DNA from: an uncultured Lachnospiraceae bacterium
Lineage (GTDB): Bacteria > Bacillota > Clostridia > Lachnospirales > Lachnospiraceae
Assembly: GCA_910585555.1 (NCBI GenBank)
Contig: CAJUFU010000065.1
Location: forward strand, 1 to 12,128
DNA length: 12,128 nt
Reading direction: 5' to 3'
This document shows positions 7,501 through 12,128 of the stretch, piece after piece. Under the pieces are notes generated by a model. The model saw only the letters and a program-made list of their open reading frames with translations, ran no database searches and had not been told where the DNA came from. Position 1 is the stretch's first letter, and every line of letters begins with the position of its first letter. The position numbers and the translations under genes were made by a program.

Positions 7501-7800
7501 TTTCTCCAACAAATTACAAATAATCTGTTTACATTCACATATATTATGTCAATTAAAAAAACTCTTCTCTGCCAAACCTCTTCTCCCTCCACAACATCCA
7601 TCATATTCTGCACAGATATACCAATACCTCTACACCGCCTCCATTTACGGACTAACACCATAAATATTTACCATAACATTCTGCCACACACTCCGCCACA
7701 CTCCATCACATATCAAGGAACATTCCACCACATTTCAGGGGGCACTCCACCACATTTCATTACTCTTTATCATATACTCAAATATATCAAAACGAAAAAC
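7501..7800. other. Non-coding stretch very poor in G on the plus strand
   Basis: By hand count these 300 bases hold about 18 G against 93 C on the plus strand, so a minus-strand transcript would be almost free of C. I see no convincing protein gene: the plus-strand frames that stay open give low-complexity Pro/His/Thr peptides with no ribosome binding site, which is what this composition would produce by chance. The part from 7677 onward contains the CAYTCC repeats; 7501-7676 holds no other structure that I can support. Confidence 0.6.
7677..7759. repeat. Five degenerate CAYTCC-type repeats, the last three phased at 22 nt
   Basis: Twelve-base units close to CAYTCCNYCACA start at 7677, 7689, 7699, 7721 and 7743. 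The last three extend to 17 bases (CACTCCATCACATATCA, CATTCCACCACATTTCA, CACTCCACCACATTTCA) and are spaced exactly 22 nt apart, about two helical turns. On the minus strand the motif reads TGTGGTGGAGTG. The array lies between the long palindromes and the secreted-protein gene. It looks like an array of binding sites on one face of the helix, or a short tandem repeat. Confidence 0.6.
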
Positions 7801-7875
7801 AGCTCGGATGGATGCTGTCTCCTAAAGGTACCCCTAAAAAAGCGCGGTACCGTAGGAAGCAGCATCCATCCGAGC
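7764..7875 (-). repeat. Structured repeat unit 1: long hairpin plus conserved flank
   Basis: A 16-bp perfect arm (7802-7817 with 7860-7875) continues inward through a 2x2 mismatch, TCCTA/TAGGA, a small internal loop and GGTACC/GGTACC to a 13-nt loop. On the minus strand the hairpin is followed after two bases by a T5 tract and then a conserved 25-nt segment (7788 down to 7764). The unit is homologous to unit 2: the left halves of the two hairpins align without gaps at about 20 of 30 bases, and the 25-nt flanks match at 19 of 25 bases. It may be a mobile palindromic element or a structured RNA; the T-tract also lets it act as a minus-strand terminator. Confidence 0.75.
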
Positions 7876-7881
7876 GTCCCA

Positions 7882-8051
7882 TTTTCATCACGTACTAAAG
7901 TATATCAAAAATTAATTCGGAGGAACAATGATTTCTTAAGGTGCCCCTCTAAAAGCGCCAGTGCTTAACGAGGTCTTTTACGAGTTTAGCACCTGCTGCG
8001 CTTTTTGTGGAGCGAAAGCGCGGCACCGTAGAAATCATTGTTCCTCCGAAT
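7882..8051 (-). repeat. Structured repeat unit 2: longer hairpin plus conserved flank
   Basis: A 22-bp perfect arm (7915-7936 with 8030-8051) continues inward to GGTGCC/GGCACC (7940-7945 with 8022-8027). Compared with unit 1 the apex carries an extra segment with its own stems: AAAAGCGC/GCGCTTTT (7951-7958 with 7998-8005) and an imperfect GTGCT..AAC/GTTTAGCAC stem within. An alternative stem GCGCTTT/AAAGCGC (7998-8004 with 8015-8021) competes with the first. A T5 tract (7911-7907) and the conserved 25-nt flank (7906-7882) follow on the minus strand. The hairpin starts 34 nt after the stop codon of the ABC permease gene, where an operon terminator would be expected. Confidence 0.75.
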
Positions 8052-8084
8052 ATCCTTTTAATATCAATCTACCTTTCAAATCCC

Positions 8085-9437
8085 CTACTCATTCCTGATC
8101 GCCGCCAGCGGACTCAATCTCATAGCCCTCCTTGCCGGGAAAAATCCGGCCACCATACCCACCAGCACAGCGAACACCAAGGACAGAAATACCAGCCAAA
8201 CCGGAATATAAGAAATACCTGACATATCCGTCATATTTTGAGACATGGTAGCCGCCACGCGATTGACCACGGCAGAAAGAATAAAGCTTAAGATCAATCC
8301 AATCACCCCGCCGATAAACCCGATAAACCCGGCTTCCATCAAAAAGAGACTGCCAATGTTGCGAAGATCGCACCCCAATACTTTCATGACGCCGATTTCC
8401 TTCGTCCGCTCATAGATTGACATCATCATGGTGTTGGTAATACCGATAGCCGCCACGAATAGAGATACGGCACCAATTCCGCCAAGTACCGCCTGAATAT
8501 ATCCCATGGTCTTTTGCTCCGATTCCACCCATTCCGCCTGGCTGTAGGTATTGTACCCCGAATCTTTTAAATAGTTTTGTATCTCCACCACATTGTTCAT
8601 ACTATCCACATTCACCAAAAGCCTGTTATAAAATATCTCTTTATAAGGCTTTCCGGTCTTGGTAGTAGGCTGTCCGGGAATAGGCTTATTTTTAAAAATT
8701 TTCTTCAATTCTATTACCAATTGATCGATGTCGCAAAATGTATACCAACCATACTGGGACCACTCATCCTCTCCGGGCGTTTCCTCCACACCGCAGGTCT
8801 CAATCAGATATTTCTTGGGCGGCTTTCTGACCTGCCCATTCTCATCTGTTGACCCCGCATTATAATAGGCATCCATATCAAAGATGATAAAAATCGGATC
8901 GTTCATCAGATCAATATCCGGCAAAACGCCTGTCTGCCAGTAATTCCCGCTGCTTCCCTTACTGTTGCTGAAATTCCGCAGCACCTCACAGCCGTAAAAG
9001 AATTTCAACTGGCTGTCATCTCCCGGAAGCTGGCCCTGCCCCACCTTGATATTCATATCCGCAAAAGCCTCTTTGGGCATTCCCTGCAGCTGGAGATATC
9101 CCTCATAGCTGCCGTACTTGGCAAGCGCCTGGGTATCCAGCACCGGATAGACCGATTCCACATGTTCCAGCGTAAGGATTTCATCAATCAGCGCCTGGTC
9201 AAGACGTTTCACTTCCTCCGAGGAAGAATCGTTCCAGGGTTCATTCACCTCAATCTGTGTCAAACTTCCGTAAGACTCGTACTGCGCCATCAGAGACCGG
9301 CTAAGACCCAGACCCAGGGATACCATGACTACAATAGAAGCTACCCCAATCACCACGCCCAAAACTGTCAAAATGGTTCTTACTTTTCTTTTCCAGAGGT
9401 TAGAGCTGCTCATGCGCAGCAAATCCAGAAACTTCAT
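8085..9437 (-). CDS. MacB/FtsX-type ABC transporter permease
   Basis: Membrane subunit of a type VII (MacB-like) ABC system, which uses ATP in the cytoplasm to move its extracytoplasmic domain and drive export or signalling. The 450-aa protein has the family layout: a cytoplasmic N-terminal helix with RKVRTILTVLGVVIG leading into helix 1 (about 18-42), an extracellular domain of some 270 residues, and three helices near 318-345, 368-398 and 411-435. It ends in the family-typical PARRAMRLSPLAAIRNE. The extracellular domain is rich in Asp, Gln and Gly and is not recognisable beyond the general MacB periplasmic fold. Its ATG overlaps the stop of the preceding gene as ATGA (9434-9437), which implies translational coupling with the CARDB-like protein. 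The exported substrate is unknown. Confidence 0.93.
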   Translation of the reverse strand: MKFLDLLRMSSSNLWKRKVRTILTVLGVVIGVASIVVMVSLGLGLSRSLMAQYESYGSLTQIEVNEPWNDSSSEEVKRLDQALIDEILTLEHVESVYPVLDTQALAKYGSYEGYLQLQGMPKEAFADMNIKVGQGQLPGDDSQLKFFYGCEVLRNFSNSKGSSGNYWQTGVLPDIDLMNDPIFIIFDMDAYYNAGSTDENGQVRKPPKKYLIETCGVEETPGEDEWSQYGWYTFCDIDQLVIELKKIFKNKPIPGQPTTKTGKPYKEIFYNRLLVNVDSMNNVVEIQNYLKDSGYNTYSQAEWVESEQKTMGYIQAVLGGIGAVSLFVAAIGITNTMMMSIYERTKEIGVMKVLGCDLRNIGSLFLMEAGFIGFIGGVIGLILSFILSAVVNRVAATMSQNMTDMSGISYIPVWLVFLSLVFAVLVGMVAGFFPARRAMRLSPLAAIRNE

Positions 9438-11275
9438 TCTTTCTTATCCTCTTCCTGGTCCAGTTCCTTTTCCAGATCAGCAATCTCTTGTTCCAATGCC
9501 TGCGCTGCCTTTTTCTTTTTGCGCAGTTTCAAGAATACGATGAGCACCACTGCTGCTGCGGCCACACTAGCAGCCACAATGCCGATGATCAATCCTTTCT
9601 TAGGTCCCTGTTCTTCTTCCATCATCATATCGTCTCCCATCATATCACCGCCCATCATCATATCATCCATAAAAACTTCATTTACAAACAGTGTGATTGT
9701 CTTTTCCTGTGTGGTCACCTTGCCTGCCTCATCCTCGTAGGAAATCTCCATCACAATCGTACCGTCATCCATAGTAGCCGAAGCACCGGTAAGCATCACA
9801 TCCACATTGCCCGTATTACCGGACTGTAAATTGCCCACAAAAGCGGAGGCCGCCTCGATGGAATCTGCAAGAAACTTCACCTGCACGTTATACAATGTGG
9901 TCTTTCCGGTATTATAAATGCTGAACATCACATTGGACTGGGATCCCACCTCGATATCGGAGGGCACCACCTCCGGAATACTGGTATCAAAACGACTCTC
10001 CTGCAGAATCGGTATGGATACGCTGGCCTTGTCTGTCAAATCAAACATGGTGCTGGCATCATATTTCATGTTCACGTCAAGTACATACGGTTTCTGCGCC
10101 AAATCTGCTTTCGCCGTCATCTCAATCACAATATCCGCCGCCGTATCCGCCCCGATTTTATCCATATAAACAGAGCTGGAACCGGAAGTCGGTAGAAACG
10201 CCGAATAGGTATTGGTCTTATCTTCACCCTCCTGCGCCGCCTGCATATCAAACAGTACATTGGTCACCGCAATATCCTTAGCGGTATTCTGTACATGAAT
10301 CGTCAGTGTAAACGTATCCCCCGCATACACGTTGGCCGGGTTGGTCTCAAATCCTGTCACCACAATACGGGGTTTCGCACCGGAAGTCTCCTGTCCGCTG
10401 CCGCCGATAATACCGCTGCCAGGCTTACCCACGGTCTTGACATACACCGTCAATTCTACAGGTTCTTCACTGCGCACCCCTGCCTTGGTATAAGAAACCT
10501 TGAATTTCAAGGGATAATAGCCGCTCATCACATCGCTTCTGGTGGTAAAATGGAACGTAAACTCCCGCCTGTTTATCATGGCCGCTTCTTTGGTCTCACA
10601 GCCCGGAATAAAAGGTTCTGTCTGCAGATAGTTGGTCATATCCGGCTCGAAAGGCCACTCCGTCACCAAGGTAGAAGTCATAGGTTCTACAATCAGATCA
10701 TTCAATTCCTCTGTCCCAAAGTTGACAATGGGCAGTACGATGGACACAGACTGCCCATAACTGACAATGGGTGTCTCCCAGTTATCCGCCACCTGCAGAA
10801 ACTCGCTGGTGGTCATGGTAACCTTTTCCACAGCCGCAGATTCCATAGAAGATTTTGTGGAGGAAACATAGGACCACAGTTCCGTGAGCGTCATCTCCGT
10901 ATTGGCAATATAATATACCGCGCTGTCGAACACCTTATGTAGGTTCTCCATCACTTTTTCGTCCAGTTTATAACGCACTTCCAGACTTTGCATATAATAG
11001 AGCATATCGGCGTCTGCATCAGCCCGGTCATCATCCGTGATCACACGGTCAGAGGAACGTTCCAGATACTCGACTTTCGTATGATTCTCGCTGACCTCCT
11101 CGTCCTCATATCTGTTTTCATCCTCAGTGGCGTAAACCTGACTCATCAAACTGTCCGGCATCGCGATTGGTATGAGAAGCATAAGAGAAAGCCCAAGCGA
11201 TATGGCGCTTACAATCTTCCCCCTCTGTTTCCCCTGCATCAATTGATTCCTTACATTTCGCTGTTTTCTACTCAT
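9434..11275 (-). CDS. Membrane-anchored extracellular CARDB-like protein of the ABC exporter operon
   Basis: A 613-aa surface protein. A basic N terminus and hydrophobic segment (about 20-49, ending QVYA) form a signal peptide. Residues about 80-150 look helical. Three Ig-like beta regions follow (about 160-280, 302-420, 430-531), the latter two with CARDB/COG1361-like openings such as NPANVYAGDTFTLTIHVQNT and SDIEVGSQSNVMFSIYNTG. A Met/Asp-rich stalk (536-552, nine Met in 17 residues) leads to one transmembrane helix (561-582). A basic stop-transfer LRKKKK and a short acidic coiled coil (about 588-613) lie inside the cell. ATG 11275 follows an AAGGGTG site and lies 26 nt after the ATPase gene. 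Encoded between ATPase and permease, it is most likely a dedicated extracellular partner of the exporter, perhaps capturing or guiding its substrate. The exact role is inferred. Confidence 0.85.
   Translation of the reverse strand: MSRKQRNVRNQLMQGKQRGKIVSAISLGLSLMLLIPIAMPDSLMSQVYATEDENRYEDEEVSENHTKVEYLERSSDRVITDDDRADADADMLYYMQSLEVRYKLDEKVMENLHKVFDSAVYYIANTEMTLTELWSYVSSTKSSMESAAVEKVTMTTSEFLQVADNWETPIVSYGQSVSIVLPIVNFGTEELNDLIVEPMTSTLVTEWPFEPDMTNYLQTEPFIPGCETKEAAMINRREFTFHFTTRSDVMSGYYPLKFKVSYTKAGVRSEEPVELTVYVKTVGKPGSGIIGGSGQETSGAKPRIVVTGFETNPANVYAGDTFTLTIHVQNTAKDIAVTNVLFDMQAAQEGEDKTNTYSAFLPTSGSSSVYMDKIGADTAADIVIEMTAKADLAQKPYVLDVNMKYDASTMFDLTDKASVSIPILQESRFDTSIPEVVPSDIEVGSQSNVMFSIYNTGKTTLYNVQVKFLADSIEAASAFVGNLQSGNTGNVDVMLTGASATMDDGTIVMEISYEDEAGKVTTQEKTITLFVNEVFMDDMMMGGDMMGDDMMMEEEQGPKKGLIIGIVAASVAAAAVVLIVFLKLRKKKKAAQALEQEIADLEKELDQEEDKKE
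9620..9670 (-). repeat. ATGATG-rich microrepeat encoding a Met/Asp-rich stalk
   Basis: Read on the minus strand, the coding segment is built of near-repeats of GATATGATGATGG and GATATGATGGG, three blocks of 15-18 bases. They encode MDD-MMM-GGD-MM-GDD-MMM. The pattern suggests growth by slippage of a short repeat and could vary in length between strains without shifting frame. Confidence 0.7.
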
Positions 11276-11301
11276 CTTTTCACCCTTCCAGATTCCCGCA
11301 G

Positions 11302-12057
11302 CTATGCCTTTACCGCAATCTCATCCGGAATTTCTTCCCCCCTGTGATCTTCTATCTCTATAATCTTGCCATCTCGAATCCGCAGAATCACATCCGCAAA
11401 TCCCGCCAGATAATTGTCATGGGTGACCATCACCAGCGTCTGGTTCTTCTCCCGCACCACTTTCTTCATCAGATTCATAACCTCAACCGAAGTATTGGAA
11501 TCCAGATTGCCGGTGGGCTCGTCGGCAAAGATAATCTCCGGCTCTACCACCAGGGCACGAGCCACGCCTACTCTCTGCTGCTGTCCGCCGGACATCTGAT
11601 TGGGCTTATGTTTTTTGTGGCTGGTAAGTCCCACCAAATCCAGCATTTCCTCTGCTTTCTTGTTCCGCCTCTTCTTATCCATTCCCTGAAAAGTCAGAGG
11701 GAGGGCCACATTCTCAATGGCGTTCATGGTGGCCATCAGATTAAAAGACTGAAAAATAAACCCTATATGCTCCCTGCGAAAAGCCACCAACTGGTTCTCA
11801 CTCTTTTGCTCCATATGCTCTCCGGCAATCACAATCTCTCCCTTGGTAGGCTTCTCTAATCCCGCCAGCATATTTAAAAGTGTGGATTTACCGGAACCGG
11901 AGGTGCCCACGATGGAACAGAAATCTCCCCGGTTAATGGTGAAGCTGACACCGTTTAAAGCCCGCACTCTCTCTTCACCGACCCGGTATATTTTATACAA
12001 ATCCTTTACCTTGATGACAGGTTCTGCTTTCTGCTGCTTCTCCACCGTCTCCTCCAT
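11302..12057 (-). CDS. MacB/LolD-type ABC transporter ATP-binding protein
   Basis: Cytoplasmic ATPase that powers the neighbouring permease. All motifs are intact (numbering from the upstream GTG, 260 aa): Walker A GTSGSGKST (60-68), Q-loop Gln112 in FIFQSFNL, signature SGGQQ (165-169), Walker B IIFADEPTG (184-192, Asp188 and Glu189) and the switch His222 in VTHDN. The segment KIYRVGEERVRALNGVSF and the FADEPTGNLDS stretch are typical of the LolD/MacB/FtsE group. The start is uncertain: ATG 12057 has AGGA 12 nt upstream, while a GTG at 12084 adds nine codons, lies eight bases after the previous stop and has no clear binding site. The CARDB-like gene follows after 26 nt. Confidence 0.94.
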   Translation of the reverse strand: MEETVEKQQKAEPVIKVKDLYKIYRVGEERVRALNGVSFTINRGDFCSIVGTSGSGKSTLLNMLAGLEKPTKGEIVIAGEHMEQKSENQLVAFRREHIGFIFQSFNLMATMNAIENVALPLTFQGMDKKRRNKKAEEMLDLVGLTSHKKHKPNQMSGGQQQRVGVARALVVEPEIIFADEPTGNLDSNTSVEVMNLMKKVVREKNQTLVMVTHDNYLAGFADVILRIRDGKIIEIEDHRGEEIPDEIAVKA

Positions 12058-12092
12058 CTTTTGCCGTTTTCCTGCATCTTTCACAACAGATT

Positions 12093-12128
12093 CTATTCTT
12101 CTTCATAAGCAGTGGCTTCCACCACAAA
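12093..12128 (-). CDS. C-terminal end of an upstream gene (partial)
   Basis: The last 36 bases, read on the minus strand, give an open frame FVVEATAYEEE followed by TAG, ending just before the ATPase gene. The position and acidic tail suit the end of a co-transcribed upstream gene. In MacB-type operons this is often an HlyD-like adaptor protein, but eleven residues cannot prove that. It may also be a chance open frame. Confidence 0.4.
   Translation of the reverse strand, partial: FVVEATAYEEE

Noticed and set aside
7547..7552. Perfect TTGACA on the minus strand upstream of the secreted-protein gene
   Set aside because: No -10-like hexamer lies 16-18 nt downstream, so it is not supported as a promoter.
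7677..7759. CRISPR-like array
   Set aside because: Repeats are only 12-17 bases, degenerate and spaced 10-22 nt start to start, leaving no room for spacers; no cas genes are present.
7546..7968. Plus-strand open frame of 140 codons in the non-coding island
   Set aside because: It has no ribosome binding site, gives a low-complexity His/Pro/Thr/Ile peptide as expected from the G-poor composition, and runs into the first and second palindromes.

Overview
The window looks like a chromosomal segment of a low-to-mid GC Gram-positive anaerobe of the class Clostridia, most probably family Lachnospiraceae. This rests on the HemZ-type radical SAM protein, strong AGGAGG-type ribosome binding sites, the enolase with a Cys-containing insertion, the MacB/FtsX-like exporter with a CARDB-like partner, and the style of the secreted repeat protein. 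The assignment comes from reading the proteins, not from a database search.

Left part (1-3926). A terminator-like hairpin on the minus strand and a cluster of TTGATGTAC repeats lie beyond the 3' end of hemZ. hemZ (minus) and a phosphoribosyltransferase-like gene (plus) diverge from a shared intergenic region. That region carries a very good sigma-A-type promoter for the plus-strand gene, which is followed closely by a MATE-family efflux transporter.

Middle part (3949-7376). Three minus-strand genes follow in transcription order: a secreted protein made of four beta-type repeats, enolase, and a YfcE-like metallophosphoesterase with an HTH-like C-terminal tail. The MATE gene and the phosphoesterase converge.

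Non-coding island (7377-8084). About 700 bases hold no convincing gene but are highly structured. There is a probable promoter and operator dyad for the secreted protein, a stretch very poor in G on the plus strand, a set of CAYTCC-type repeats (the last three exactly 22 nt apart), and two tandem related long palindromes. The palindromes share a core and a flank but have different, internally complementary arms. This is the most interesting part of the window.

Right part (8085-12128). A minus-strand operon encodes a MacB-type ABC exporter: the tail of an unidentified upstream gene (perhaps an adaptor), a LolD/MacB-like ATPase, a large membrane-anchored extracellular CARDB-like protein with a Met/Asp-rich stalk, and an FtsX/MacB-like permease that overlaps the previous gene by four bases (ATGA). 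The first long palindrome reached by transcription out of the permease gene starts 34 nt after its stop codon and could serve as the operon terminator.
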